DNA from: Thelonectria olida
Lineage: Eukaryota > Ascomycota > Sordariomycetes > Hypocreales > Nectriaceae
NCBI GenBank assembly: GCA_020736575.1
Contig: JAGPYM010000035.1
Location: 248,001 to 312,000 of the forward strand
DNA: 64,000 nucleotides
Direction: 5' to 3'
The position numbers and the translations under genes are program-made. Below are positions 10,075 to 21,890 of the stretch, one piece after another; the first letter of the stretch is position 1; the number at the start of each line of letters is the position of its first letter. The notes below the pieces were generated by a model. The model saw only the letters and a program-made list of their open reading frames with translations, did not search any database and was not told the origin of the DNA.

Positions 10075-13008
10075 ATGTCCGAGCCAGAATTGGCTGAGCT
10101 ATCAAGCGGTGCTCTACTCGGCAGGTCTTATCAACCCGACTCGGCTCGCAAAGTCGCTGAAAATAGCTTCCAAACCAGCGAACCGGATGATGCGAGCCAG
10201 AATTTGCCAAAACCGGGACATTTTTATCCCCTATTCTCTAAGTCCAGTGTCAAGTCGAGATTAGCTGGTACCGGCTTGCAAAAGCTATTCAGGGGAGCCG
10301 GCAGGTAAGCATGCATTCTGTTACGCACATTACCAAGTGCCGTATTATTTGTCGTCCTCTCGCGGGTTGCTATCGCGAATATTATTCCATTGACAACGGC
10401 ATCGAAGGGCGCTTCTGCACAAGGAAAACCTTAGTGGCGGTCAAGGCCTTCAACTGTGTCTATACCAGGGGCTAATTAGTCGCATTCATAGCCAAAAACT
10501 CCCAATTAAGACGTTCACGCACGGCGAAGACCATGGCACCCCCGTAAGTAATCGGTGTCTAGGTCCCCAGATGACGAAGGGCTGAGTTATACTTGGAGTT
10601 AATTAGGTCTACTAACTCTGTTACAGGTCGAGAAAAGCGCAAAATCAACGCTGGTTGTTGAAGAATCGAAACACACTCGGATGCGCCTGTCCGGCAGGAC
10701 CCTGACCAGCGACTCCTTGAACACCTGGAGCGGCACTAATTATCACAGCAATCCAAATGTCGACATTTATGAGTCCTATCCTCCCGAGGTCACTGGCAGT
10801 CATAATACTGAGCGTCTTATCAGTAGCCACACTGACGATGCTCCGTTTCGGTCTTATTTCTCCCATGCACACTCGGTCTTGCAAGTCAGCAGCAAACTCC
10901 GCCAGCTCATTGTGCTTCTCAACCCTTTTCTAAGAGATAGGAATTCCTACTTGGCGGATCGCATAGCTTATCACTATGCTACTCAAGCCCACAAGCTAGA
11001 GGAATGGCGAGTTCCGATGCTGAGCATACGTGGGAAATACGAGGAACAACTGTTGAAACCTTTCGTGTGCACCTGGGACGCATGCAGTCGTTTCGAGTCC
11101 TTCAGCTCGTTCAATGATTGGACCTGTCACATCAACGCAAAACATCGGAATTGGACCAATTGGAAGTCCGATCACCCTGACCGCCGTGACCAGGAACCAT
11201 GTCCGTTCTGTGGCACTGTATTCTATTCCTGGAATGATCTTGATAGGCACATTGTCGACCACATGATGACCATCGGTCAAGAGGTTCTGAAAGGCTCTTG
11301 GAGGAACAACGACGCTGATCCCGGTGCATCCTTGGGGATATGGCAGACCAAGATCGCAGAACTTGAGGGTTCTGAACCTTCTACCAAGTCCGGAGGCAAA
11401 GACTCGGCGTTGATCTTGCCAACTTTCACTCTGCCAACCGAGAAAACGGCGTTGAAGCAGATCGGAATGGCTACAATTCAAGTGAAGATGTTCATCTCTC
11501 CGGGCATGACATTCCCTAAAAACGACGAGTCTGACGAAAGCAACTCAGACACTGGGGTCTCAGGGGACCATTTCGAAGCGCTTGAGGCAAGTGATGCCAA
11601 TCGTGATGCAACCAGCAACGTTAGCGCCAGTGGCGGCTGGTCCGGAGGATCTTCAAGGACACAACAAGGCGCACTGAATAGGTCTGGGAGAGGAAATGCA
11701 ATGCCCGAGGACGGAGCAGGGCAAAACGATGGCACAGAAGAAGATGAGCGCAGAGGCAGTAGGAAGAGGCGGAAAGGAGAGCGCACCACGCTTCCGTTGG
11801 TCAATCGTCCGCGATTTGCGTGCCCCTATCAGGCATTTGAGCCTGCGCTGGACTGCTTCAAGCCAAAGCGTCGCAATCCGGAGGGCGGGTGTGAAAACCT
11901 GAACCGCTTGAGGTACGTTCTATCGTTTTTGACGATCCTAAAGACCTAAATGCTAGTAGCATAAGTTACTGACAACCACTCGTAAGACAACATTTGGCTC
12001 GCTGCCACAAGCGGTCCCGCCGTTGTAGGAGCTGTTGGAGATCTTTCGAAGACGATGAAAGTGCCAGGCAGCACGAACAAGCGGCCATCTGCGACCAGAA
12101 GACTTTGCCTCCATTTGAGCGTTTGATGGACACCCGAGACGAATGCCACATACAACCGCCTCAAATTCGAATGCCAGAGGAAAATGTCTGGTGGGCTATG
12201 TTCCAGGGGCTCATCCCTGGCATGGCAGAGCGGGAAGCCAGCGAATTGAAGTTTGAGTATTCGCCTTGTATGCTACTGCCCGGATCCTGACTTTCCTTCC
12301 TTAGTGACATATCCAAGACGAATAACTAACCATTCTAATAGATTACATTCATTGCGAAACAAGCTTCTTGATTCCGGCCATCAACATTCCGGACTCGCTC
12401 TTCGAAGCGCTCCCTTCTCAAACCCCGTTAGTTTATTCTGAGCTTTTATATAATCTAGAATACACTTCTCTAACCAGCTTCGTCCCAGCACAACCTCTGT
12501 GGGTAATATGGATCTCACGGTAGATACGGGTGCAGCCTCGTCCGACCCCTTGACTTTAATGTCCCACGATTTCTCGCTGCCCGTCTACCAAGTTTCGGGG
12601 CCACCAAGTTTGGGTAGGATTCCCGAAGTCACGATGTCAGGCTCAGGGTCGATATCCTCATTCTCTGCGGCATCATCGGCCCAGTCGAGCTTATTTACAC
12701 AACCCAGTGGATCCAACCAAGGAACGAGTTCGGTGCCTCCAGCGTCCCCGACAAGTGCATCAGGGAGCCTAGCCAGGGGATTCGGTCCCACGCAGATGGA
12801 AAGAAATCACACGCGGCTCAAGGCTCAGTATGCGCAGGCTAAGTCGGAGAACGCACGGTTACTCCAGGAAAAGTCTGCGAATAGAGTTGATCTAGAGCAA
12901 GTTGAGTCCATCTTGGAGGAAGTTCTTGACTCAAGGGAGCTATCGGAGCGGCTGTTTGAGCGCCTGAGCCAGGTGCCGGGCATACTGATGGCTATGAAGA
13001 ATAGGTGA
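10075..13008 (+). CDS. C2H2 zinc-finger protein, six exons
   Basis: Exons 10075-10304, 10492-10543, 10627-11912, 11987-12267, 12342-12426 and 12489-13008 join with consistent phases into 817 residues. Each junction was chosen by GT-AG signals and by restored reading, for example NRLR joined to QHLARCHKRSRR across the fourth exon boundary. Two C2H2-type fingers lie near residues 242-267 (C-x4-C-x14-H-x4-H) and 286-306 (C-x2-C-x12-H-x3-H). A further Cys/His-rich block follows, with RFACPYQAFEP and then CENLNRLRQHLARCHK and CRSCWRSFE, typical of large ascomycete zinc-finger proteins expanded in Fusarium-like genomes. An acidic/serine linker and a basic RKRRKGER segment (possible nuclear signal) separate them. 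The C-terminus carries a predicted coiled coil (LKAQYAQAKSENARLLQEKS). Probable nuclear DNA- or RNA-binding regulator; target unknown. The stop is 43 bp from the convergent neighbour's stop. Confidence 0.75.
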
Positions 13009-13051
13009 AAATGATAGTCGCTAGCAGATAAAGCTTTCAGTACTTAGGCAT

Positions 13052-14866
13052 TTATGACGAATACCGCTTTGCCAGCTTGTCAGACACTCGCGAATTGAGC
13101 TTTGAAAGGTAGTTCAGTAACAAGAGGAAGTGCGTCTTGGCTCTTTCAACCACTTGGGCCATTTCATGTTCTTGCATCACCTCAAGGAGGGTGATGCATA
13201 TGTAGCGAAGCTTTTCGGCCTGAACATCAAATAGTCCGAGAGTCAGCAGCATTTCCATAGAGCGGACGCGTGTGTGAACGCTTACGCATGGCTCTCCATT
13301 GGCTTGGAGCGATTCAAGCGGGAGGCTTGTGACGGAGTTGAGCAGTTCGTGAGCGATTTCGACCTTTCTGCAGGCGATTGATGTTGGATCATCATGCAGC
13401 CCAAGTACCTGCGGAATCTTGGCGGATATGAACCGGTTTAGAATCGACATTCGCAGGTAGTGATACGTGAGTGTGATGTTCATCTTTTGGATCCAAAAGG
13501 CTCGTCTTTGGTACCTTTCTCGCTCATCTTTGAGATCATGCACCGCCGCGTTCAATGTTAAATCGTCGGGAAGGTCATCTAGGACGCCTATGAAACGCAA
13601 GTAGGCTTCTCTTAAGCTTCTCTGTTGTGTGAGAGTAATTTCCGTGCCGTTGCCAGTCCGTGAGCTAGCGGCCAAGAAAATATCCAAATCGGCCAGGACG
13701 TCGACTCCGAGCTTCCATACTTGATGGTCCTTCCAAACACCCATCAAGAGACGTCCTTCAAACTGGCCATAGTTTTCCGGTCGACTTGGGTCAAGTAATG
13801 GCGGAGTTTCACTTTGACAAAAAGCAGCTGTATATGGGCCTTGCAGACTCAGTGTTCTTTCAGGGAGCAAGGAGGCTGATCTATCTGCCGAGCAAAGGTA
13901 CCAAAATGCATTGCGACACATTTTAGCCTCGATAGGATCCATGCCATGATACGAGCGCTCGTTATATAATCGCATCTGCTGCGCCAATCGAACAGCCTCA
14001 CCCATGACATGCCATGCGAGACAAGAATTTCCCATCATATGGTAACAAGATGATTGGAAGATGCGGATTGATAGGGAAGTCGAATTGGGATATGAAATAT
14101 CATAGCCAGAATAAGGATGGAGCATAGCTTGTGAGGAGGCCAAGAATAATGCGGCGAGAGTGTCGTCCCGAGGATGGTCCTCGCAAGGTCTGATGTGGGC
14201 GATGAAGGCGCAAAGAGAGGCGGTCAGTGAATAAGTCCGGACGGAATGAACCATGTCTGGTGTCAAAGGGAGGAGAGGTGACCCGGTCTCTCGGATGAAC
14301 GGCGGCAGCATCAGCGACGCCTGTGAACGAAGAGTCGATTCGCACAGTATAGGTATCAGAGGAAAGACGAACTCGATGTAGAGGCTGATGCAGTGCTCTA
14401 CGGATTCGTCGGGTGTAAGGCCCTTCTTAGCCATGGATGATAGCAGTTCCTTGTGGTGGGTCATAGGCTGGGTGACGACGATTCCGGACTCGAGGCCTAC
14501 CACCGGATTGACACGATGAGGAGGGCTCCTGAGAGAGTCGGAGACGACTTGTGGCTGGCAATCATCAAGATCCGGAGTTTCCGCTTCACCCTGGTCATCA
14601 CCGACGTCAAGGGAGATGTCTATGCCATACGAGCGGTCTCTCGGCTTAGGTCCTCGCTTCCGTCTTGGGATGTCATAGGTGCACAGGAGGGCAGCAATGC
14701 CACACTGGGAGCAAGTGGGCGATCGTTGGTCGCACTAGACGTCGAGTGAAGGCCACATTGGTCAACTATTCTAGGTACAGGCGTCAATTGATTGGGAAAC
14801 GGGCATAGCTACCTTGACCTTGCGTTGTCGGCACGCGTCGCATGCTCGCTTTGCCATTACTACCAT
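13052..14866 (-). CDS. Zn2Cys6 transcription factor with fungal_trans domain
   Basis: Two exons, 14866-14813 and 14734-13052, give 578 residues. Exon 1 (MVVMAKRACDACRQRKVK) ends exactly at the usual splice point inside the zinc cluster; after a 78-nt intron exon 2 resumes CDQRSPTCSQCGIAALLC. The complete cluster is C9-x2-C12-x6-C19-x6-C26-x2-C29-x6-C36. A basic linker (PRRKRGPKPRDR) follows, then a fungal-specific middle homology region beginning about residue 110 (YIEFVFPLIPIL) with the AVRLAQQMRLYNERS segment. This predicts a nuclear DNA-binding activator. The start could also be ATG at 14857. It is divergent from the NmrA-like gene at 15256 across 389 bp, so it may regulate that neighbour. 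Confidence 0.88.
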
Positions 14867-15255
14867 GGCTGAAGATGGATTTGTAAGTTGAGGTGAACTG
14901 GCTTGTTTCGCCGAGGGCCGGAGAAACTAAGAAGTGGTGACCGGGATGGAGAATGAATTTCGCCGAGAATTACTTGGAAATCAGGTTAGCGGCAGGCTTC
15001 ATCTTGCATCTCCACAGCCATCTTGGCCGCCTCGGACAAACCAACTGACACTTGGACACGAAGAAATCTACTATTGACTCGGTCATGTCAGCCCTCACTC
15101 TCCCCTTGCCGATAAGGACCAGCACAACCAAGTATAAAGACTGCTCTGCCCTTCATTCATGATGGACCATCATCTTCCTACCAGGTCTTCCTCATACCCG
15201 GGCCTGTACATCGATCTACCTCATACTCGAATCGACTCACTCTATTATCGAAATC
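14867..15255. promoter_or_regulatory. Divergent promoter of Zn2Cys6 regulator and NmrA-like gene
   Basis: This 389-bp region separates two start codons pointing away from each other. A TATAAA box at 15133-15138 lies about 120 bp before the NmrA-like start. Several CGG/CCG triplets occur near 14918-14970, as expected for zinc-cluster binding, but no clear symmetric site was identified. Confidence 0.5.
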
Positions 15256-16470
15256 ATGGGCAAAGTGGCAGTTGCAGGAGGATCTTCCAGTATTTCCCCG
15301 TAACTACTCCGCATGACGATAAAGTCTAACTGTCTGAACCCAGATGTTGGTCGAGAAGTTATCGACCGGATTCTTCTCAGAGGGAACCACGAGGTCGTAA
15401 TTTTCAGCCGAAAGGTCAGAACAAGTCTCACTTATACGCTGACTTCTACCTACTTACTCGGTTATATTCAGGATTCGGATCATGAGCCAATCGACAACGT
15501 TGCCTGGCTCACCGTTGATTACGACAACCCAGACTCACTTGCCCAGGCCCTACGAGGCGTGGATACAGTCTTGTCGTTCATTGCTGCATTTGACCCTGAA
15601 ACCTTTGCGAGGGTCCAAAAGAACCTCATTGACGCCTGCGTTGCCAATGGGGTCAAGAGATTCGCACCGTCCGAGTGGGCTTGGTAAGTATCCACTCAGT
15701 GCAGGCCTCTATGTGAAAACGCTAACAACTTCAACCCGCAGTCGAGATGAAGGTTCGCCAGCTCATTACGATAGCAAGGCTGTAGTGAGACGCTATCTCG
15801 AAAAGATCAACACGCCAACCAAGGTAAAGTCTGATTATGGTCTTCGGGGGAGGCAAAGCTGATTAGTTCCGCTAGACGCTTGAATACTGTCTCTTTCAGC
15901 CAGGTTTCTTTACCAATTACTTCGCCAACGGCCGGCCAACAACCAAGCATTTCCACATGCAGGACATGTTCGCCGATTTTGCAAACCGGAGAGCCTTGCA
16001 AGTTGAGGATGGAAACTTTCCCGTCACTTTGACTACAGTGGAAGATTTGGCCGAAGTGACTGCGCAAGCCTTGGACTATGACGGAGAGTGGCCGCCAATT
16101 GGTGGCATACAGGGCAGCCAGACAACCGTTGCCGGCTTGATCAGCCTCGGTGAGAAGCTTCGAGGTATGGTCTTCTTATTTCCCTATGACTGATTGAAGT
16201 TGCTAAGTTGTTCAAGGCAAATTTAAAGTAGACATGGTTTCATACGAAGCCTCCAAGGCGGGAACATTTGAACTGCCTTGGTACCCTCTGTTGACGCACA
16301 AGGCAGTTCCTCTCGAGATGAGACATGCTGCTTCCCAAAGGATCACGTTGGGGTATATGACGTCTTTGGCGGACGGTGCATGGTATGTTTCTGATGAGTG
16401 GAATCAATTGCTGCCGGATTGCAAATTCACGTCTGCCGAGGAGTACTTACAAAAGGTGTGGGCAGATTAG
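15256..16470 (+). CDS. NmrA-like / isoflavone-reductase-like NAD(P)-binding protein
   Basis: Six exons (15256-15289, 15344-15414, 15472-15683, 15742-15823, 15900-16164, 16217-16470) give 305 residues, the normal length for this family. The N-terminus reads MGKVAVAGGSSNVGREVID, a GGxxxxGR variant of the dinucleotide motif of atypical short-chain reductases; the codon AAT is formed across intron 1. Next come FSRKD, GVDTVLSFIA and RFAPSEWAC, then EDLAEVTAQAL and a C-terminal WNQLLPDCKF region. This predicts a cytosolic reductase or an NmrA-type redox sensor; the substrate cannot be told. Introns are 52-76 nt; the first has a TCTAAC branch motif. The stop is 71 bp from the stop of the convergent regulator at 16542. 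Confidence 0.88.
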
Positions 16471-16541
16471 GCAGATTGTGTACTAGAAGATATTCAAGTT
16501 TCCAGGTAGTACGTTTCAATTTGTTTGGGTGATCTGCCCGA

Positions 16542-18947
16542 CTAAGAGAAATGACTCGTCAAAAAGCTATACACATCACTCGACGATTCAGCTCCAAATG
16601 CCTCATATAATAAACTGTCATCCATAAACGTTGATCCCCCTCCAAAGAAATCATGATCTTGCGGGTGTTGGGCATAAGCATCCCATCCCGAGGCTGGAAG
16701 TTGGATCGATGGCGGCCCATATTCCATATTTGGCGCAGGTGCTGCTTCGTCGGCGACCTTTGTGTGGAATCCCATCGAATCAGATTGGGCATGATGAAAG
16801 CGTCGCGCATGCTCCTCCCCGTCTGCTTCGGCCGCCATCTTTGCCATCATTTTCTCGAGGCCCCTGGCAATGTGATGCAATACATGTCGATCCGATGTAA
16901 CGGAGCTCTTAAGAAGAATAATCATCTTCTCCAATAAATGCGAAACATTCAAGTAGCTGTGCTCGATGTTGAAGCCCATTAACCGATTCCACTTGGTCGC
17001 GACCTTCATCAGAAACACGGAGGCAAACGCAATCATGGTGTGGACGTAAAGCGGCGTGCCAACCAGAGCCCGTCTCATATCCTCCTCCTCGAGCACAAAC
17101 GTAAGAATGCTGGCCGCAGCCGAGATAGCCATGTTCGTAAACTCCTTTCTTTCCGTCGACAGCCGTCCTGAATTGAGGCTTACACCTCTGACAGCGAGGA
17201 TGTTGAGTTGAAGTTTGGCAAAGTAGCTGTACAGTATGATGCCCTTTGGCGGAAACGTGCCGATGAAGCTATTGCTCTGCTGACGTGCGTACCATCGCAT
17301 CCGCCACTGTTCTATCTCGAGGTTGTAGTTTCGCAAATCCACGAAATCTTCCTCCTCCAACATGTCACTGGAAGTATCGTTTGCTGTGCTGGCCGTGCCG
17401 TACCGTATTCTATTGGGATCTGGGAGACGGCCCACGGCGAATCGCTCGTACACTCGAGTAAGAATCTGCATCAAGGCAACCTGGGACAAAATCCTCGCAT
17501 CCAGCGGTCCTGCGAACGGCGATGCGAGGAAAAGCTCATGCTCTCGAATCTGGGTTGATTCAGCGATCATAGCCGGACGGCCGTAGGCAATGCTGAAATG
17601 ATGATCGCACACATAGAGCATGTACCAGAGTCGGGCTCGAAGAAAATGCTCTCTGTCCCCCTCCAAAGCCTTGGTGAAGGACTGGTGCATGTTGAGTTCT
17701 GTAGCAATGCGAATCGCATGGCCAGACAATTTCCACGACACATCCGAGAGCCAAAAGGCAGCAATGCACAGTCCTCTGACGTCGTCGATATTGTGGTATC
17801 TGGAGAACATCAACGACGATATCAGAGCGAGAAACTCCTTGTAGCATTTGTCAAATGTCTCGGCGCTTGTTGGGATGTGTAAGGCAGTCACGGCTAGAAT
17901 GGTCGCTGTGAGCAGTTCCGACGACTTTCGCACCGAGTGAAATGAGTTGTGCGTCTGCTCAAGGCCTACCCATAGATAGTGATTCAGAGACATGTGAAAA
18001 CTGTAGATCTGGCGTTAGCATGATCCTTTTGCCGGGAGTGAGTCACCTACGTCTTGTACAATTCCTCGGCCTCGTGCTCGGAAATGACCCCCCGCGAGAT
18101 GAAGTCATCCAACTCTCCGCGGCTCTCAGGCAGAGGCCGCGCTGTTTTCGCTCGATTGCTCCGAATGTTTCGCAGTCTAGTGACTTCATAGAGGCTGTTC
18201 ATCGGCTCCTCGACCGTGACAGCTCCGTTTCCTTGGTCACCCACTTGGGCAGGCTCCAGCGAATTTTCCCGAGTCATGGCCATCTGAGTATTATCTTCCC
18301 TCAAAGATAATCCAGCTGGACTTGTGGAACTTCCAGGAGTGGCAGTGGGCATGTTCTGCACCTTGAGAGCGTTTGTTCCTGGCGTTTGAACTGCTGCGAG
18401 GACCGTGTCCAGACTTTGACGCATCAACTCAATCTCTTGCCTCATATTGTCGATTTTTTGTCTGCGCATCGCAAGTCAGTGGAAAGACGATTTCTTGCTT
18501 TCGAAACATACTCATATCTCTCTATCGAGATGGTTGACACTTCATCGCCATCCCCAGTCGATGCGTTGGCAGCCTTAAAGAGACATTCGACCTTGCGACG
18601 AAGACAATGACGGCATTTCCTGTCTCCAGGAAACACTTCGCATCTCATCTTCAGCTTCCTACACTCGTGGCCTTGTTTTGTGTCAGTTCTTGATCCTCAA
18701 AGTGATGCCGTGAGTCCATGACTCTCAACTCACAGGCTTTGGATTTCCGCCCCGGACCACCAGAGCCGGTCGCCCCCCCGACGATTTTGCCATGCCGTAA
18801 CTCTTTGGACTCGCGATCAATTTCTAGCTTTGCCAGAACTTTGGGCGATGTCTTCCTATTTCCAGATTCTTCTTCATTTTGAGACGCGTTCTTACCATCC
18901 ATTTCACGTAGCAGTCCGGTACGAATCTGCCGAGTTGTCATGATCAA
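16542..18947 (-). CDS. Zn2Cys6 transcription factor with fungal_trans domain
   Basis: Four exons (18947-18734, 18671-18512, 18461-18051, 18000-16542) give 747 residues. The zinc cluster is rebuilt across intron 1: C72-H-E-C75-x6-C82-x8-C91-x2-C94-x6-C101, preceded by GPGRKSKA. A coiled-coil dimerisation stretch follows (YEQKIDNMRQEIELMRQSL, about 121-139). The large last exon holds the fungal_trans region with IATELNMHQSF and RLWYMLYVCDHHFSIAYGR. The C-terminal tail is acidic and aromatic, as in activation domains. Upstream of its start lies a CGGG-N6-CCC-like sequence that recurs in the transporter/oxidoreductase divergent promoter, suggesting autoregulation plus control of those two genes. 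Local pathway-specific regulator is the favoured role; the inducer is unknown. Confidence 0.9.
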
Positions 18948-19507
18948 ACATCAAGTCTGTACCGGAAAATCGGGAAATGCCCTGGTTTTGATCCCACCTC
19001 CGCATGACAAAACTGGGGAGAGTGGACAACTTGTCAAGCGGGGGAAGCGGGGGATGGAAGAGCGCTATCACTATTTGGCTTAGGACGGGCTGGGCAAAGG
19101 ATGCTCACTCCCTCGGGCAAGGATCAAGTGTTCATGACCGATAATCGCCTCCAATAGCCGAGAGGAGATTGTAGCAAGCCAAGCCGCCTGGAATAATCGG
19201 AGATAACATGGAGACGTCTCCCACAGCCCAGCAGACTTGGCTCCAGCTAACTGGGAACAGGGATATGGGTCATCTCAATAGACAATGGGATGGCAACAAG
19301 ACAAGACCAATGGTGGCGACGTTCCATGACTCGGGTGCCCATCCTCTATCGCCGAGAGATGGAAACGTGGCTTATCACAAATCGCAGTCACTTCTACCAA
19401 TGCTCCGTATAACTACATTGTTTCCAAGTAAACTACTACTAACTCAGCTACTTGCCTACTTGAATACCCTCTCACTAACGATCAATGAGAAACCTGCTAC
19501 CAGACGA
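18948..19507. other. Upstream region of the Zn2Cys6 regulator
   Basis: A 560-bp spacer between the regulator start and the stop of the downstream MFS gene on the same strand. It contains the shared motif at 18963-18986 and a G-rich stretch near 19035-19055. I see no gene. Confidence 0.55.
18963..18986. promoter_or_regulatory. Candidate zinc-cluster binding site, copy 1
   Basis: Core ATCGGGAAATGCCCTGGT (18969-18986) lies 22-39 bp upstream of the regulator's ATG. Over 24 bp it matches the copy at 21575-21598 at 19 positions. The CGGG-N6 half-palindrome is typical of Zn2Cys6 dimers. Confidence 0.4.
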
Positions 19508-21134
19508 TCAAATATCATATCTCGCCTTATTCCCAGCATTAATGCCTCCCAGAGGCCGCCCAGCAGTTGCATGCTCTCCATGCTTCTCGACGTGCTCCGC
19601 CAAGTTCTTTCCAGAAACTCCCTCTTCCACCGACAAGGTAGCCTCCATCTCATCCATCTTCTTATTATCTCTCCTCAGACAAACGGTGAGAGCCACAGAG
19701 CTAGCAATAGTAATGACAGTCAAAGCCAGGTTCACAGACCAGGCTGTCATGTATCGCGGGCCGTCGCTGGCCGGGTACAAATAAGGCGTCCACACCAGTG
19801 CCAGGTTTCCGACCGAATTGTTCATGGCGAGACTGATGGCTCTCTTCTTTCGAGGCCGAGCGCCAATGTTGGCCATCCAGGCGTTGGAGATTTGGAAGCA
19901 GCCGTATGTACCAGGGAGCATGAGGAAGAGCGCAAAGTATCGAGCGCCAATATTGGTCGTAGCCATGGTGATGATGATGCCAGCCAAAGCGACAAAACTC
20001 GGGTAGATCATGTGGGGAGATCGCATGCTCGTGCGGTCAGAGTACCACGTGTTGAAGAGACAGAAAATCGCCGTAAACAAGTAAGGGGGCGCTGTCAAGA
20101 GAAGAGTTTCAATGGTGCCGAATCCAAAGCTCTTGACAAGCGTTGGGAGGAAGTTTGTCAGCGACGCCACAGCTTGGATGCACATCTGGCCGCAGATACA
20201 GAGCCACACTCTGTAGTCTCCGGCCGCCATCTTGAAAGCAGCCATGGTGGTGATTTCTTCCTCTTCCTCGCCAGCATCTTCCACGATTCTCATGACGCCC
20301 AGTGCCTTTTCTTCTTGCGACAGCCACTTTGTGGTCGCGGGCCAATCTGGGATAACGAAGCCAGTGACAACAGCAAAAACCACCGTCGCAATGCCTTCGA
20401 GGAGGAACAGCCAACGCCAGCTTTCAATCTTATTGTTCTTGAAGGCCGCTGCGATACCCGCTGCAAACAGACCCCCAAAGGCTCCCGAGAGCATGGCGGC
20501 GCAGAAGAAGATGCCCAGGCGAAGACCCAACTCTTTTCTTGTGTACCATCCGCTGAAGAGGAACGCGACGCCGACGAAGAAGGGAGCCTATAGAACAGCA
20601 TGTCAGCCCAATTCCCGGGTGCCGCGATCTTTTCAACCTACCTCAGTCACTCCTAGGAAGAATCGGCAGGCAACGAGGCCGCCAAATCCTTTCACGGCAG
20701 CTGTGCATCCACTCACAATACCCCAAGCCGTCATACAAGTGGCGAGATACCAGCTTGGGCGAAACTTGCTGAGGATCATGTTGCTGGGAACTTGCATCAA
20801 GATATATCCGACAAAGGTGACGCTCAACACGACATTGTACTCGACCCCTTTAAGGCCCAGGTCATCTTCGAGACCTTGAACTCGGGCGTGCGGGACAGCG
20901 TTTCGGTCGATGTAGTTCATGATGTACATGATAATCTAGCAAGCGTGAGTGTTAGTTGGATCAACGCTGGTCGTTCTGGGCATCTGGACCTACCAAAATC
21001 GGAAGCAGTCGGAAATCGATCTTTCTGAGAAAGGCCTTTTCTCGAGATGCGCGCTCTTCGGGAGACCACGAGGCTACAATGGCAGCATAGTCGACGTTCA
21101 CGGCCTCGGCGCCAGCTGGCTGGTCTTTGGCCAT
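19508..21134 (-). CDS. MFS transporter, allantoate-permease (Dal5/ACS) family
   Basis: Three exons (21134-20994, 20935-20642, 20587-19508) give 504 residues. The N-terminus carries the family hallmark ASWSPEERASREKAFLRKID then RLLPIL, followed by YIMNYIDRNAV, the YILMQVPSNMILSKFRPSW motif of TM2-3 and FFLGVTEAPFFVGV rebuilt across intron 2. RWLFLLEGI closes the first half. Twelve TM helices are expected, with a cytoplasmic tail of about 60 residues. Members import small carboxylates, ureides or vitamins by proton symport at the plasma membrane. ATG at 21134 (MAKDQPAGAE) was chosen because it fits the usual length; an upstream in-frame ATG at 21236 would add 34 residues. It is divergent from the SAF-domain oxidoreductase, which suggests import and oxidation of one compound. 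Confidence 0.88.
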
Positions 21135-21890
21135 TGTGATCAAGATATCTCGAAGAAGCGGGGAAATAACTTCCAGTGCGTCAATTAGAGTGTCGATGGT
21201 GTGTTCTTCCGTCTGATAATCGCAGATGTCAAACATTCACTGTCCGACATGGAGCATCTTATACTCGGATCTTAAACGCAACCCATGTTCTTTCTATCCC
21301 TTGGTCCAGCGCGAGTCAACAGTGGCTCGTCTTCATCCCCCAGATTCTCCAGGAAAATCCGGCCCTTTAGCGCAACATGGATAGTCTGGGGTTAGATTGG
21401 AACCATCCTCGCTGGTGACGTCCGATTTACCGACGGCCGCAAACATCAGCAAAAGCCGGATTCTGGACTCCATATTTTCGCCCACGCGGCCCTCATTCCA
21501 TGCGACGCTACTTAAGCGTCAGGCCGGGTTGCGCCCTTGTTGGTCCTGGGATTGTTAGTCGTGTGGTCCGACATCGGGAAATCGGGCAATATCCCGGTGG
21601 ATGAAGATGCACTGATCGTGGTCTCGAGTGGGACACTGGAGTTTTGATGCATATCCATGAGTGGTGACGGATCCTTCTTCATGAGTAATATGGATAATGT
21701 TTGGTTCAAAAGGCGAGCGTTGCGGCCTTCAAGGTGAGCTTCTCAACACTATCAAGCCATTTACTCAGACTCTTCATATTGAGACCTTGGTCTGGTACCT
21801 GAGTTGAGCGCTTGTGTTAAAGACATCACAAGCCATACTTGACAGACCATTCAACACTCCTTGACTTCTTTCGTGCCTTCAGCTTTCGCC
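21135..21890. promoter_or_regulatory. Divergent promoter of MFS transporter and SAF oxidoreductase
   Basis: A 756-bp region between two outward-facing start codons. It is rich in CGG/CCG triplets, including a CCG-N4-CGG everted pair near 21568-21577 immediately next to the shared motif copy at 21575-21598. Confidence 0.5.
21575..21598. promoter_or_regulatory. Candidate zinc-cluster binding site, copy 2
   Basis: Core ATCGGGCAATATCCCGGT (21581-21598) contains the perfect inverted repeat CGGG-CAATAT-CCCG. It sits about 440 bp before the MFS start and about 290 bp before the oxidoreductase start, and matches 19 of 24 bases of the copy upstream of the local Zn2Cys6 regulator. Confidence 0.45.

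Noticed and set aside
19035..19045. CAAGCGGGGGA, an 11-bp match to the MITE end
   Set aside because: G-rich and too short; no inverted partner or target duplication nearby.
19208..20593. 461-codon open frame on the plus strand
   Set aside because: It lies opposite the MFS transporter coding sequence; translation is low-complexity without family features. A shadow of the real gene.
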